Positions 36,370 to 46,318 of a DNA stretch of 64,000 bases are shown one piece after another (the stretch's first letter is position 1; each line of letters opens with the position of its first letter). The DNA lies in NCBI GenBank assembly GCA_019637435.1, contig JAHBVO010000001.1, forward strand, positions 1,550,001 to 1,614,000, written 5' to 3'. Position numbers and translations under genes: made by a program. Origin of the DNA: Candidatus Obscuribacterales bacterium (GTDB taxonomy: Bacteria > Cyanobacteriota > Vampirovibrionia > Obscuribacterales > Obscuribacteraceae). The notes under the pieces are model-generated. The model had not been told where the DNA came from. It ran no database searches and was given only the letters and a program-made list of their open reading frames with translations.

Positions 36370-38079
36370 CTATTTAGCCTGACCCATTCGCGATTGCACG
36401 ATTTGTTTGATGGACGCGAGGTCGCGTTTTCCATTTCCCAAAATTGGAATTTCCTCAACCCTTATAAAGTCGTTTTCCTGTGGTATCCAAATGCGAGGCA
36501 TCGCAGACGCCCTCATCCTGCTAACCACTGTATGTGGTGGCATCTGATTCAGGTCTGCGTAAACCACAACGAGCTTTTCTCCTTGCGTTCGATCGTCTGT
36601 CGATGTCACGCAAACCTCGTGCTGTGCAGCTCCTGTAATGCGAACTATCTCTTCCTCAACTGCCAGATGTGAAACCATTTCGCCACCAATTTTAGAGAAC
36701 TGGCTCAGTCTGCCGGTTATTGTAAGAAAACCTTCGTCGTCAAGGTAGCCGATATCCCCCGTCTCAAACCATCCATCCTTGATGACTCGTTTAGTCTCTT
36801 CCGGTTTACCAAGGTATCCGAGCATAACCTGTGGTCCTTTTACCATAATCATGCCTTCCGAATTTCGTGCCATTGTCTCACTGTTCTCTAAATTTAGGAT
36901 TTTGATTTTGGTTCCCGGAATTGGCATTCCTACGGATCCATTTTTTCGGCCGGGCACGGTCCTGCCATTAGATATCCGTACGTCGTTTGAAACATTGCAC
37001 GCTACCACTGGAGCGGTTTCAGCCAGACCGTAACCTTCCAGCGGGGGAACTCCCAGTGCATCCTCGAACTCCTGTCGCTGCTGCTCGTGCAGCTTTTCTC
37101 CGCCGATGATGCAGTTTTTCAACGATGCAAATTTTTCGACGGAGCACCTTCTTATATAGGCACTTAACATCGTTGGCGTGCACACAAGAGTGGTGGCTTT
37201 GAACTTTTCGCAAAGGTCGGCAATTCTTCGAGCGTCGAATGGGTTGTAATGATAGACAACCATCTCTCCAAGGCATAGTGGCGTCCATAGTGTCATCGTT
37301 AGACCGAAGGAATGAAAGTAGGGAACCACTCCTAAGACAACTTCTCCATTTTTTATGTGTCCTCGCCAGCGAATTGCGTGAATGTTAGACAATATATTCT
37401 CATGAGAGAGAACGACTCCTTTTGGTGCTCCTGTACTACCCGATGTGAAAATCACCGTTGCCGGTACGGTCAAACTGTTTTCCGCATGAATTTTGTCTGA
37501 ATAGAGGTGCCCCCACTTCGGGTCGAATCGTAAATGCTGCTGAGTGGCGAGACCTGGAAAAATTGTTTGCAAGAGTGGCTCGGGAACTACCTCGGCTTCA
37601 GTCCATGCCTTGACACGCTTAAAAAGTCCCAGATCGCTCGCCATGTTATCTAGATTGACCATGCGTTCAGGCTCGACCGTCAGCGTTATTCTCTTTAAAA
37701 ATTTCTCTGACGAAATGACTACGTCGATTTCGCATTCTTTTATGCATGCATTACAAATAGACTGTGAGGTTGTGTAGTTCAAGTTTGCAGAAACTTTGCC
37801 GAGAAGCGCGACGGCAATGTTCGCAACGGCCGCAGCCGCTGATGGCGGTAAGAGAATGCCGATTGGAGCATCGCTCAAAGCACGTTTTTCGAGTTCATTG
37901 GCGAGTGCGACAGCCGCTAAAAGCAGACCACGGTAGGTTAGTCGCGTTCCGAGAGAGTCAACGACGGCTGAGGCGTCAGGCGTTTGTCGCACTTGGTGCA
38001 AAAATGCGTGAGGCAGGGAAAACCAGGACTCCGGTAAGGGCGGAAGTTCATTGTTGATATCGTTTTTCAATCCAAGCAT
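36370..38079 (-). CDS. AMP-dependent acyl-CoA/acyl-ACP synthetase
   Basis: A 569-residue ANL-superfamily ligase that activates a carboxylic acid as acyl-AMP and transfers it to CoA or ACP. The P-loop-like motif is VIFTSGSTGAPKGVVLSHEN, then GYGLAETAPVV, the hinge region WFETGDIGYLDDEGFLTITGR and the catalytic Lys in PILGNGKRDLAS. The phrase FSKIGGEMVSH resembles the acyl-ACP synthetase half of Aas (2-acylglycerophosphoethanolamine acyltransferase). No acyltransferase domain is present, so it may recycle fatty acids. It is monocistronic with its own terminator. Confidence 0.88.
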   Translation of the reverse strand: MLGLKNDINNELPPLPESWFSLPHAFLHQVRQTPDASAVVDSLGTRLTYRGLLLAAVALANELEKRALSDAPIGILLPPSAAAAVANIAVALLGKVSANLNYTTSQSICNACIKECEIDVVISSEKFLKRITLTVEPERMVNLDNMASDLGLFKRVKAWTEAEVVPEPLLQTIFPGLATQQHLRFDPKWGHLYSDKIHAENSLTVPATVIFTSGSTGAPKGVVLSHENILSNIHAIRWRGHIKNGEVVLGVVPYFHSFGLTMTLWTPLCLGEMVVYHYNPFDARRIADLCEKFKATTLVCTPTMLSAYIRRCSVEKFASLKNCIIGGEKLHEQQRQEFEDALGVPPLEGYGLAETAPVVACNVSNDVRISNGRTVPGRKNGSVGMPIPGTKIKILNLENSETMARNSEGMIMVKGPQVMLGYLGKPEETKRVIKDGWFETGDIGYLDDEGFLTITGRLSQFSKIGGEMVSHLAVEEEIVRITGAAQHEVCVTSTDDRTQGEKLVVVYADLNQMPPHTVVSRMRASAMPRIWIPQENDFIRVEEIPILGNGKRDLASIKQIVQSRMGQAK

Positions 38080-38196
38080 CGCACTGCACCTGAGGTTTGC
38101 TAACGGTCTACTGTTTTCAGGTTACTGCCCGAAAGCGCATAAACACATCCATCGAAAGAAGCATTCCGTGTTCGGTTTACTTGCTTCTTCTGGTGC

Positions 38197-38263
38197 GGAA
38201 GTTGATTGTTGCAAAGAAAATGTCGCGACTGCTAGCGCAGGAGTTGATTGCCGCAAAGAAAAA
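38197..38263. repeat. Pair of imperfect 24-bp direct repeats
   Basis: Copies at 38197-38220 and 38240-38263 share GTTGATTG-x2-GCAAAGAAAA with a few mismatches, 43 bp apart from start to start. They adjoin a 10-bp hairpin. They may be duplicated protein-binding sites or part of a structured leader. Confidence 0.55.
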
Positions 38264-38373
38264 CACCATATTCGGTGCCACTGGCTTGAATATGGTGCCT
38301 TTCCCCTGGTCTCTCTCAAAATTGTGCGTAATTTATACGCTGTTATCAGTATGCCAAAGTCTATCGCGCCGTG

Positions 38374-38393
38374 AATCATCCTAAATGCGTATT
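38374..38393. promoter_or_regulatory. Candidate operator, AATCATCC-N4-GGATGATT type
   Basis: AATCATCC-TAAA-TGCGTATT: perfect left arm, weak right arm (4/8). It ends 78 bp before the diheme cytochrome ATG. Confidence 0.45.
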
Positions 38394-38470
38394 TCGACGA
38401 TAAGTCGAATATTGAGATAATGCAATCAGGGCATACTTATATTGGTCCTGGTCCTGAGGAGCTCCCAATT

Positions 38471-39220
38471 ATGAAATTTAACCTTGTACGACCACTTAAG
38501 CCTGTTGCTGTAAGTGCTGCCGTGCTTGCGCTATTCGTACTCGCTGATGACAGATCTGCTGCAAATGCGCCGAGCAATGACGCCGAGAAATTGATGGAGA
38601 AGCAAGGATGCCTCCATTGCCATTATCTGCGAGGAAGAGGCGGTTTTATCGGGCCACCGCTGGAAGGAATTCGCAAGTACAGGACAGAAGACGATATTGT
38701 GGCGGTTTTGACGCAAAGCCGGCAGTTGCCTGAGTCATATCCCAAGGGCATCGTCGATTCAAGTGACTTCATGAAGCACGTTCATTTAAGCAAAGACGAC
38801 GCGAAGACAGTAGCCTCTTATCTTCTGACCATTCCGGAGGAAGACGCCTTTGAGGTAAAGGGTCATGGTGAGGACGAACCGGATTCAATTCCACAAGGAT
38901 TTAGCTTCAAGCCCAAAGAACCTTCGGAGTCGTCGCGCAAAGGGATGGCCGTCTATAAGGAAGCGGGTTGCGTAGCATGTCACTCCATCGCTGGCTTTGG
39001 CGGATGGCGTGGTCCGTCTCTTGATGCAGTCGGCGCAAGATTGAATAAAACAGCGATCGAAAACCGAATTAGCCGCGGAGCTACGGTATTTTTTGAGGGG
39101 AAAGAATACAAGCCAAGCGAGTATTCGATGCCTCCTGCCGAGCTGGCGCCTGAGCAGATTAGCGACATCACTGAGTTCCTGTTGACCTTGCCGCAAAAAG
39201 CCGCCAAAGAAGAGAATTAG
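38471..39220 (+). CDS. Exported diheme c-type cytochrome
   Basis: About 249 residues from the ATG at 38471, chosen because GAGGAG lies nine bases upstream. An in-frame ATG at 38420 has no such site. The signal peptide is RPLKPVAVSAAVLALFVLA. Two c-type domains carry CLHCH near residue 47 and CVACH near residue 165, each followed by a Gly-rich loop (GFIGPPLEGI; GGWRGPSLDAV) and candidate Met ligands (DFMKHVH, YSMPPAEL). Paralogous to the product at 45476. Periplasmic electron carrier; the redox partner is unknown, but the context is hydrogen and low-oxygen metabolism. Confidence 0.88.
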   Translation: MKFNLVRPLKPVAVSAAVLALFVLADDRSAANAPSNDAEKLMEKQGCLHCHYLRGRGGFIGPPLEGIRKYRTEDDIVAVLTQSRQLPESYPKGIVDSSDFMKHVHLSKDDAKTVASYLLTIPEEDAFEVKGHGEDEPDSIPQGFSFKPKEPSESSRKGMAVYKEAGCVACHSIAGFGGWRGPSLDAVGARLNKTAIENRISRGATVFFEGKEYKPSEYSMPPAELAPEQISDITEFLLTLPQKAAKEEN

Positions 39221-39254
39221 CCTTGCCACCGGATATGGTATCGTCTTCAGAGTA

Positions 39255-41129
39255 CTAGCGCGCCGGTTCCAGACATTTTGTTTGGGGCGACGTTTTGAAA
39301 ACTTTGTTCAGCTCTTCCTCTGTGATGGTCTCCTTCTGAAGAAGCAGTTCCGCCCCTGCGTGCAGAGCAGATTTGTTGTTCTCAAGAATGCTTTCGGCTC
39401 TCTCGTATGCTTGGTGGACTAACTCTTTGACGGCGTCATCAATGTCCATTTTTGTTTTTTCACTGAGGTCATGGTTGATGTTGAACCCCAGATTGCCGTT
39501 CAAAAGTGGCGATTGCTCCTGAGAATAAGTAACCATGCCAGTCTCGTCGACCATCCCGTAGCGGGTTACCATGTTGCGTGCGATCTCCGTCGCCTTTGCG
39601 AAGTCATCAGCAGCGCCGGTCGATGCATCATGGAAAATTAGCTGCTCGGCAGCTCGTCCACCCATAAGCACGCTCATCTTATTTAGAAGCTCTTGCTTGG
39701 ACATAAGAAAACGGTCTTCTGTCGGTCGCCGCAAAGTGTAGCCCAGTGCGCCTATGCCTCTGGGAATTATTGAAACCTTCTGGACTGGCTCGGTATCAGG
39801 AAAATGAAGCGCCACTAGTGCGTGTCCCATTTCGTGATACGCCACGACTTCTCGCTCGTGCTTATTCAACAGTCGATTCTTCTTTTCCAGACCGGCCACT
39901 ATTCTTTCGAATGCTGCTACCACATCCTCTTTGGTTACAGCATCTGCATTGCGGCGCGCTGCCAGCAGTGTGGACTCATTTACCAGATTCGCCAGATCTG
40001 CGCCACTGAAGCCGGTTGTAAGTGCCGCTATTTCCTCAAGCATTATATCGTCCGCCGTTTTCACATTCTTCAAATGCACTTTCAGAATGGCGATTCGACC
40101 CACTTTGTCGGGGCGGTCTACTAAAACCTGCCGATCAAATCTTCCTGCGCGTAATAATGCCGGATCCAGAATTTCTGGACGATTAGTAGCGGCGAGAAGA
40201 ATGACACCGCCCACGGTGTCGAAGCCATCCAGCTCGGATAACAACTGATTCAAAGTCTGTTCTTTCTCGTCGTGACCTCCAGCTACCGGGCTGATTCCCC
40301 GTGCTCTTCCGAGTGCATCTAGTTCGTCAATGAAAATGATGCAGGGAGCTTTCGCTTTGGCCTGTTCAAACAGATCACGAACTCGGGCGGCGCCAACTCC
40401 GACGAAAAGCTCAACAAATTCCGAGCCGGAAATTGAGAAGAACGGAACCTTGGCTTCACCTGCAATCGCCCTGGCTAGAAGTGTTTTTCCTGTGCCAGGG
40501 GGGCCGACCAGAAGGACTCCTTTCGGTAATTTTCCGCCAAGCCTGCGATATCGATCCGGTTCGCGCAGGAATGTGACGATCTCTTGCAGTTCTTCCTTTG
40601 CTTCATCGACGCCGGCAACGTCGTCGAATGTGACTTTGATATCTTCCTCCATGTAGACCCTTGCCCGACTTCGCCCTACAGATAGCAAGCCGCCCGCTCC
40701 GCCCTCCTCTCGAACACCTTTGACGAATCTAGAGATGAGAAACCAGATAACCAGAAGTGGAAGAACAAATTGTGCAATGCCTAACCAGTTGTTATCTTCT
40801 GGCTCAGCGGAGTATTTCAAAGATTTTGATTGTTCGAGCACCTTCAGGATGGGTTGGTCGATTGCGACTGTTTTAAACTTGGTTCTCTTTTCTTTGCCTG
40901 AAGCAGTTGTTGACAGCGTGCCTGATATCTCTCTCCCCTTCACGGATACTTCAATTACTTTATCGTTTTTCAAAGCGTCTAAAAACTCGCTGTAGCGAAG
41001 ATCCTTGTACTGCGCAGTTTGAAATATGTAAGCCAGAACTATTAGAACAAGCCACCAGACCAGGAAATATTGAAAGCCGTCCAGCGGGGCTTCTTTTTGA
41101 GGGTTTGTATCCTTCTTAACTTCAGGCAA
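39255..41129 (-). CDS. ftsH: ATP-dependent zinc metalloprotease FtsH
   Basis: A 624-residue membrane-bound AAA+ protease. Two N-terminal membrane segments ([36 protein letters not shown]) flank a small external domain. The AAA domain has [30 protein letters not shown] and the [24 protein letters not shown]. The zinc site is [13 protein letters not shown]. It degrades misfolded and short-lived membrane and cytosolic proteins. Divergent from the cation ATPase gene with an operator-like palindrome in the shared 193-bp gap. Confidence 0.96.
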   Translation of the reverse strand: MPEVKKDTNPQKEAPLDGFQYFLVWWLVLIVLAYIFQTAQYKDLRYSEFLDALKNDKVIEVSVKGREISGTLSTTASGKEKRTKFKTVAIDQPILKVLEQSKSLKYSAEPEDNNWLGIAQFVLPLLVIWFLISRFVKGVREEGGAGGLLSVGRSRARVYMEEDIKVTFDDVAGVDEAKEELQEIVTFLREPDRYRRLGGKLPKGVLLVGPPGTGKTLLARAIAGEAKVPFFSISGSEFVELFVGVGAARVRDLFEQAKAKAPCIIFIDELDALGRARGISPVAGGHDEKEQTLNQLLSELDGFDTVGGVILLAATNRPEILDPALLRAGRFDRQVLVDRPDKVGRIAILKVHLKNVKTADDIMLEEIAALTTGFSGADLANLVNESTLLAARRNADAVTKEDVVAAFERIVAGLEKKNRLLNKHEREVVAYHEMGHALVALHFPDTEPVQKVSIIPRGIGALGYTLRRPTEDRFLMSKQELLNKMSVLMGGRAAEQLIFHDASTGAADDFAKATEIARNMVTRYGMVDETGMVTYSQEQSPLLNGNLGFNINHDLSEKTKMDIDDAVKELVHQAYERAESILENNKSALHAGAELLLQKETITEEELNKVFKTSPQTKCLEPAR

Positions 41130-41207
41130 TGTTCTGACCTCACGGTTACAGTCCTCTTATTGTCTCGTGGTAGCGGGGACTGCGCATCAGCCTGACAGTC
41201 CATGTGT

Positions 41208-41227
41208 AGTCAGCCTTTGGGTGGATT
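41208..41227. promoter_or_regulatory. Candidate operator between ftsH and the cation ATPase gene
   Basis: AGTCAGCC-TTTG-GGTGGATT matches 6/8 in each arm. It lies 79 bp before the leftward ftsH start and 96 bp before the rightward ATPase start, so one site could serve both. Confidence 0.4.
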
Positions 41228-41322
41228 GCCCATCTATTACTATCAAGCACGCTACCCATGAAGAAGGAAGCATTATTTGGTCATATAAGAGATCATATGC
41301 TCATTGACGGAAAGGACCCGAC

Positions 41323-44079
41323 ATGGACGATATGAAACAGAATCCGAGTTATCCGGCGGTGTCGGAGTATACCTCCGAGTCGGCAGTTGAAGACTTTGGT
41401 CTTCGGTCCGTAGATGAGGTTTTGCTTCTGTTTCACTCTGACTTGCGGCAGGGCCTGTCGCAAGATTCTGCCGAAGAGTTGCTTGGAAAGTTTGGTCCCA
41501 ACGAAATTAGTTTCAAGCGATCTGAAAATCCGCTGGTTTTACTAATTCGACAGTTCAACTCCAGTGTAGTCATACTCTTACTGGTAGCCGCCGGCATCTC
41601 CTTTGCCACTCAAGATCACCTTCAAGCTGTAGGAATTCTGGTGGCGGTGGTGATAAATGCTGTTGTAGGTTTCGCCACGGAATTAAAAGCGCAATTTTCT
41701 TTAGCTGCTTTGAGGGATATAGCCGCTGCAACAGCCAGAGTTGTCAGATCCGGACATCACAAACTTGTGCCGGCTTCTGAACTCGTCTCCGGTGACATTG
41801 TTGTGTTGGAACCTGGGTCGCGAATTCCTGCGGATGTGCGTTTCGTTGAGACCGCATCTCTTAAAGTTGATGAATCGATCTTGACCGGAGAAAGTCTTCC
41901 TGTTGAAAAGTCCGCCGAGTATGTTGATGGAGAGGCGAACTCCTGCACTCTCGGTTTTCACGGAACCCATGTTCTCAATGGTCGCGCCAGAGCGCTCGTG
42001 GTGAAGACTGGTAAAGATACGAGTCTCGGCAAGTTGCAATGTTCTTTAATGGAGGGGCATTCCGTTCCGACTCCGCTTGAGGTTAAACTGGATGAACTTG
42101 GAAAACAACTTTCGGTCTTAACGGTTGTCGTCTGTGTAGTTATAGGAATTGCCGGGCTTTTGATTCACATCGATATCTGGTCGATGTTGGAAACAAGCAT
42201 TGCACTGGCGGTGGCTGCGATTCCGGAAGGATTACCGGTGGTGGCAACTCTTGCGCTTGCGATCGGAACCCAGCGAATGGTCAAAGCCGGTGTTTTGATT
42301 CGACAGCTTGCGGCTGTAGAAACTCTTGGCTGCACGACAGTGATCTGTACCGATAAGACTGGAACTCTGACTGAGAACAAGCTACTAGTTACAGACATAT
42401 TCATCGATAACCGTGAAATCAAACTTACCGGCTCCGGTTATTCTCCGGAAGGGCTCATCACCGAATCTGGTGTCACGGTTTCAGAAGATGAACTATTGAA
42501 TTCCTTACTTACGGCATCAGCGCTCTGCAATGACGCGAGACTGGAGCGAAGTGAGGACTCGGGCGTTTGGAGTATAGCCGGCGATCCTACAGAAGGAGCG
42601 CTGCTTGTAGCTGCCGCTAAGTTTGGACTCGATCAGAAGCAGCTGAGGTTAAACTATCCCCGAACTTCGGAGAAGCCTTTTGACCTTGTTCGAAAAAAAA
42701 TGTCAACTGTTCATCAGGTAGACGGCGATCGATACCTGGTTTTCGTCAAAGGTTCTCCGGAGCGAATGATCGAAGATTCAGAGTTCTTGAACAGATCTAG
42801 TGGTGTAGCGATCTTCGACAAGGAAACAAAACGTCAGTATTTGGAGCGAAATACTGAATATGCGCGCGAAGGATTGCGCGTACTCGGGGTCGCCAGGAAA
42901 GAAATTAAAGGAGATATTGAAGACGTCGATTTGGAATCGGATCTGATCTTTCTTGGTCTTATCTGTATGCGAGACCTGCCGCGAGAAGGTGTATCACAAG
43001 CCGTTTCCGAATGCAAAGACGCCGGTATCAAGGTCATTATGTTGACCGGCGATCAAGTCGACACGGCTATTAGTGTGGCACGCGATTTAGGTATCGAGCA
43101 TGGTGCAGAGGCGATGACTGGTGATAACCTGAGACTCTTACCGAAGACTGAGTGGGCGGGAGCTCTGGCTGCGACAGGTGTTTTGGCCCGTGTTACGCCT
43201 GACGTTAAACTCGATGTGGTGAAGGCTCTCCAAGCGAAAGGCTCAATCGTGGCAATGACCGGTGACGGAGTCAACGACGCTCCTGCTCTTCAACAGGCAA
43301 ACATTGGAGTGGCAATGGGGCTTTCCGGTACGGACTTGGCGAAGGAAGCTTCTAATATGGTCATTACGGACGACAACTTCTCAACCATCGTCAAAGCCAT
43401 AGAGCAGGGGAGAATCATTTATGACAACATTCGCAAAGCCATCTGTTATTTGCTCACTGCGTCTGTTGCGTCAGTCATTACTATCGGCCTAGTTTTGTTC
43501 ACAACCGGTTCGCTCGCCCTGAATCCCCTCCAGTTGTTATGGTTGAATTTAATCATGCACGTGTTTCCGGGATTGGGAATCGTTTTGCAACGGGCTGCTC
43601 CCGGTACCATGCAGCGTCCTCCCCGAGATCCGGCAGATAAGCTAGTTGGTTCGTTCGAACTGTCAGAAATCGTTGGACGTGCTTCTATGGTATCGCTGGC
43701 GGTATTGGTTTCAGTGCTCGCTTTGAAAACATCCGCAGCGAATGTGCTTTCTACTGCGGCCTTCGCAACGGTATCGCTAGCGCTGTTGTATCAAGCCTGG
43801 AACTGGTTGTATATCAGTGCTGATGCACGTTCCCAGTTCTCCCCGATCAACCAACTCATGTACGCAATGATGGCGCTGTCCTACGGATTGGTTTTTGCTG
43901 CAATTTATGCGCCGCCGCTTCAAGCCGTTCTAAACACAGTTTCGCTTGATGGTCCGACGCTCTGGCTTACCCTACAGACATCTACCGCTTCTATAGTTGG
44001 TTCCATAGTTTTCTCTATACTGCATTCATCAGTGCGACGCAGAATGGTTATGAAGTCGAAGTCGAAGTCGATTGCATGA
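41323..44079 (+). CDS. P2-type cation-transporting ATPase (Ca2+/monovalent cation class)
   Basis: A 918-residue membrane pump. Motifs are TGESLPVEK in the actuator domain, PEGLP near residue 301 in the fourth membrane helix, the phosphorylated D344 in [21 protein letters not shown] in the nucleotide domain, [10 protein letters not shown] and [12 protein letters not shown] near residue 645. C-terminal helices include [15 protein letters not shown]. This order fits P2A/P2B-like pumps such as bacterial Ca-ATPases and CtpF; the ion is not certain. GGAAAGGA lies seven bases before the ATG. The 3' end overlaps a convergent small membrane-protein gene by about 50 bp. Confidence 0.93.
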   Translation: MDDMKQNPSYPAVSEYTSESAVEDFGLRSVDEVLLLFHSDLRQGLSQDSAEELLGKFGPNEISFKRSENPLVLLIRQFNSSVVILLLVAAGISFATQDHLQAVGILVAVVINAVVGFATELKAQFSLAALRDIAAATARVVRSGHHKLVPASELVSGDIVVLEPGSRIPADVRFVETASLKVDESILTGESLPVEKSAEYVDGEANSCTLGFHGTHVLNGRARALVVKTGKDTSLGKLQCSLMEGHSVPTPLEVKLDELGKQLSVLTVVVCVVIGIAGLLIHIDIWSMLETSIALAVAAIPEGLPVVATLALAIGTQRMVKAGVLIRQLAAVETLGCTTVICTDKTGTLTENKLLVTDIFIDNREIKLTGSGYSPEGLITESGVTVSEDELLNSLLTASALCNDARLERSEDSGVWSIAGDPTEGALLVAAAKFGLDQKQLRLNYPRTSEKPFDLVRKKMSTVHQVDGDRYLVFVKGSPERMIEDSEFLNRSSGVAIFDKETKRQYLERNTEYAREGLRVLGVARKEIKGDIEDVDLESDLIFLGLICMRDLPREGVSQAVSECKDAGIKVIMLTGDQVDTAISVARDLGIEHGAEAMTGDNLRLLPKTEWAGALAATGVLARVTPDVKLDVVKALQAKGSIVAMTGDGVNDAPALQQANIGVAMGLSGTDLAKEASNMVITDDNFSTIVKAIEQGRIIYDNIRKAICYLLTASVASVITIGLVLFTTGSLALNPLQLLWLNLIMHVFPGLGIVLQRAAPGTMQRPPRDPADKLVGSFELSEIVGRASMVSLAVLVSVLALKTSAANVLSTAAFATVSLALLYQAWNWLYISADARSQFSPINQLMYAMMALSYGLVFAAIYAPPLQAVLNTVSLDGPTLWLTLQTSTASIVGSIVFSILHSSVRRRMVMKSKSKSIA

Positions 44080-44328
44080 TCTATCCGGGGATATGTGACC
44101 ATCACCAATGCCGATCAGCATTCCGAGGGCGCAGCTATTCGTTAACCCGGAAAGGATCATCCCTAGCGCCGCGACGATAGAGATCCAGATGAAGGGCGGA
44201 AATACTACGTAAGCCAGGGCAATGCCAATCAAGACCAATGAGCCGGCGGCAATTCGAACTTGTCGCTCTATCGAAGGAACCTTTGGACTGTCACTGTAAG
44301 TTTCGCAATTTTCTTTCTGACTATTCAT
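44029..44328 (-). CDS. DUF2892-like small membrane protein
   Basis: A 99-residue protein with two hydrophobic helices (VRIAAGSLVLIGIALAYVVF; FIWISIVAALGMILSGLTNSCALGML) after an N-terminal VPSIERQVR. This is the pattern of YgaP-type inner-membrane DUF2892 domains. The Arg-rich tail [13 protein letters not shown] is read from the strand opposite the ATPase C-terminus, a 51-bp convergent overlap. It follows the CDF transporter gene by 28 bp and may be co-transcribed. Function not known. Confidence 0.7.
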   Translation of the reverse strand: MNSQKENCETYSDSPKVPSIERQVRIAAGSLVLIGIALAYVVFPPFIWISIVAALGMILSGLTNSCALGMLIGIGDGHISPDRSCNRLRLRLHNHSASH

Positions 44329-44356
44329 GTGCGTCTCCGATTAACTGAAGCTGTAT

Positions 44357-45304
44357 CTATTGATCGTTTAGACCTTGTGATTCGACTGCGCTGACACCAG
44401 CGTGCTCTTTGAAGTCTTCGATGTGCACTGTTACATCCGCAACTCCTTCAATTTTTTCAATCAAAACTTTTTCGACCTCCGACGCAATAGCATGACCCGC
44501 GGCCACCGAAAGGTAGGGCGACACTTCGACGTGGAGGTCAATGAACATATGGTCTGAAACACCTCTGCTCCTGATCGCGTGACATGATATGACTCCTGGA
44601 ACCGCAAGGACTAGCTTCTCTATTGCAGCCGAATCGACGACGACAGCGTCGACTAAACTGCCAAGGTTTCGGCTGATAATCGTAAAGCCGGCATGTACAA
44701 TAACTCCGACAATCACAAGCGAAGCTAGAAGGTCGATCCAGTAGAGGCTGAAGCGAGCCGCAACCACCGCTGCCAGAACGCTAAATGACACGTAAATGTC
44801 AGACATCGTATGTTCTGAATCGGCATGCAAAATCTGTGAATTCAACTCTTTGGATTTGACTTTCTCATACCGGCTGACAAAGAAGTTGATAAGAATGGTA
44901 ACGCCTATCACCACATACGATACCGTGGTGACCTGAGGCACTGCCGCTCCGAATAAACATCGGTCAATGGCGGTTGTGATTATGTGAAGACCGGCAAAGA
45001 AGAGTAGAAAGGAAATGCAAATTGAAGCGAGCGCTTCGAATTTCCGGTGTCCATAAGGATGACCGTTATCGGCTGGCTTGATTGCTACGCTCAGGGCGAT
45101 AATGCCGACTATGTTTGATGACGCATCCAGCAAAGAATGGAAGCCGTCGGCAGTCATGCTCAATATGTTTGAGGTCGTGCCACAGATTAGTTTCGCGAGT
45201 GCGACAATTAGATTAAGACCCAGCGTTTGGACAAATACGCGCCGTGCAGCGCGCATATTGCTTGACTGATCGCTGCGTTCATTTTGTATGGTTTCGCAAG
45301 ACAT
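44357..45304 (-). CDS. Cation diffusion facilitator transporter
   Basis: A 315-residue CDF-family antiporter for divalent metals. Membrane helices begin with LGLNLIVALAKLICGTTSNILSMTADGFHSLLDASSNIVGII, which includes the conserved S..ADG.HS.LD metal site. HADSEHTMSDIYVS in helix V supplies the second HxxxD site. A cytoplasmic C-terminal domain of about 90 residues follows (CHAIRSRGVSDHMFIDLHVEVSPYL). The metal (Zn, Mn, Fe or Co) cannot be told from sequence. Divergent from the diheme cytochrome gene. Confidence 0.92.
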   Translation of the reverse strand: MSCETIQNERSDQSSNMRAARRVFVQTLGLNLIVALAKLICGTTSNILSMTADGFHSLLDASSNIVGIIALSVAIKPADNGHPYGHRKFEALASICISFLLFFAGLHIITTAIDRCLFGAAVPQVTTVSYVVIGVTILINFFVSRYEKVKSKELNSQILHADSEHTMSDIYVSFSVLAAVVAARFSLYWIDLLASLVIVGVIVHAGFTIISRNLGSLVDAVVVDSAAIEKLVLAVPGVISCHAIRSRGVSDHMFIDLHVEVSPYLSVAAGHAIASEVEKVLIEKIEGVADVTVHIEDFKEHAGVSAVESQGLNDQ

Positions 45305-45349
45305 CTATCGCACCCTGTTGTTAACAATCAACATTTTTGCAGCCTTCTT

Positions 45350-45397
45350 ATCGTTCGGACATCAACTAAAATACTGAAACTTGATTGACCGAACGAT
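45350..45397. repeat. Long inverted repeat between CDF and cytochrome genes
   Basis: Arms ATCGTTCGG (45350-45358) and CCGAACGAT (45389-45397) are perfectly complementary, with partly complementary inner segments CATCAA (45360-45365) and TTGATTG (45381-45387). It sits in the middle of a divergent promoter region and may be a regulator binding site. Confidence 0.6.
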
Positions 45398-45402
45398 TGA
45401 TG
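45383..45402. promoter_or_regulatory. Weak candidate operator between CDF and cytochrome genes
   Basis: GATTGACC-GAAC-GATTGATG keeps only 4/8 and 5/8 of the consensus. Its spacing fits: 79 bp to the leftward CDF start and 74 bp to the rightward cytochrome start. It overlaps another inverted repeat, so this call is uncertain. Confidence 0.25.
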
Positions 45403-45475
45403 TGGTTTTTGATTTTCATTTTAAAATAGGGTGTAGCGGCGATCGCGAAAAGTTCTACTGAGGAGATGCAACTGC

Positions 45476-46237
45476 ATGAAAACGGCTAAAATCCTAGTTC
45501 TCGGTCTGTTTTCTGGACTGCTGATGACATCTCTTGGGCTGGATGTTCTGGCCAAATCCACTTCCGGCACAGTCGTAAAGCCAAAAGCGTACAAGCCAAA
45601 ACCGCATAGCGCCCTCGCCGCTAAAGGGAAGGAGCTTTTCGAGAAAAACAACTGCGCGGTTTGCCATACGATTTCCGCCGAAGGGGGATGCCTTGCGCCG
45701 CCGCTCGATGGTATCGGCAGTCGGCGTTCTCAGAAATTCATCAAGATGAGAATTACCAGTGGTTCGTCAGAAGAGACTAAATTTGCCGAACTCTATGGGA
45801 AAACTGAGCTCATGCCTCACGTCAGAGTCCCAGCTGCGACAGCCGAGGCGATTTCTCAATATCTGCTGACTTTAAAAGAGCCCGAGCGAGGGTTCAAGAT
45901 CATAGGTCACGAGGAGAAATCCAATAGTTCGATCTCTCCGCCCGCTCAGGGCAGTAATGATGATAAATCGGTAGCCCGAGGACGTGCGCTGCTCAGCAGC
46001 AAAGGCTGTCTGGCCTGTCATTCGTTCGGAAATCTTGGAGGAAAATTCGCTGTCAAATTTGACGGGGTGGGAAGTCGTCTCACTGTCGATGCAATTAGAA
46101 AGCAACTGACCAACGCTCAGCTGCTCACTCTGGAGAACGACACGGAGTATGGCGCTCGTGGAACCACGATGCCTCCTCTTGACCTGACGGATGAAGAAAT
46201 TGCTGACCTGACGGCGTATCTGGCCTCTTTAAAATAA
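45476..46237 (+). CDS. Exported diheme c-type cytochrome
   Basis: A 253-residue protein with signal peptide ILVLGLFSGLLMTSLGLDVLA. Heme motifs are CAVCH near residue 60 and CLACH near residue 178, each within a domain containing a GG-x-PPLDGIGSR-like or GGKFAVKFDGVGSRL loop and candidate Met ligands (LMPHVRV, TTMPPLDL). Strongly similar in plan to the product at 38471. GAGGAG precedes the start. Followed after 81 bp by a universal stress protein gene, repeating the stress protein-cytochrome pairing seen at 26766-27742. Confidence 0.88.
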   Translation: MKTAKILVLGLFSGLLMTSLGLDVLAKSTSGTVVKPKAYKPKPHSALAAKGKELFEKNNCAVCHTISAEGGCLAPPLDGIGSRRSQKFIKMRITSGSSEETKFAELYGKTELMPHVRVPAATAEAISQYLLTLKEPERGFKIIGHEEKSNSSISPPAQGSNDDKSVARGRALLSSKGCLACHSFGNLGGKFAVKFDGVGSRLTVDAIRKQLTNAQLLTLENDTEYGARGTTMPPLDLTDEEIADLTAYLASLK

Positions 46238-46245
46238 GCGCTGCA

Positions 46246-46265
46246 AATAGTCCGACGGATTGATG
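46246..46265. promoter_or_regulatory. Candidate operator upstream of universal stress gene
   Basis: AATAGTCC-GACG-GATTGATG: left arm 6/8, right arm 5/8. It ends 54 bp before the ATG at 46319. Confidence 0.3.
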
Positions 46266-46318
46266 CTAACATTCCTCGGCTGTAGCAGGATTGAATGCAT
46301 GCGGAGGAGGTCTTCAAC

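Larger units (their letters stand above)
38080..38470. other. Intergenic region with repeats and hairpin upstream of a diheme cytochrome gene
   Basis: No gene seen in 391 bp. Two similar 24-bp direct repeats at 38197-38220 and 38240-38263 share GTTGATTG..GCAAAGAAAA. A perfect 10-bp hairpin CACCATATTC/GAATATGGTG follows (38264-38273 with 38288-38297), then an operator-like site at 38374-38393. It should contain the promoters of the divergent acyl synthetase and cytochrome genes. Confidence 0.6.

Noticed and set aside
38420-38470. Upstream ATG as start of the diheme cytochrome
   Set aside because: The inner ATG at 38471 has GAGGAG at good spacing and begins the signal peptide directly.
45383-45402. 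FNR-type box (TTGAT-N4-ATCAA) in the CDF-cytochrome gap
   Set aside because: TTGAT is present but the opposite half-site at correct spacing is missing.
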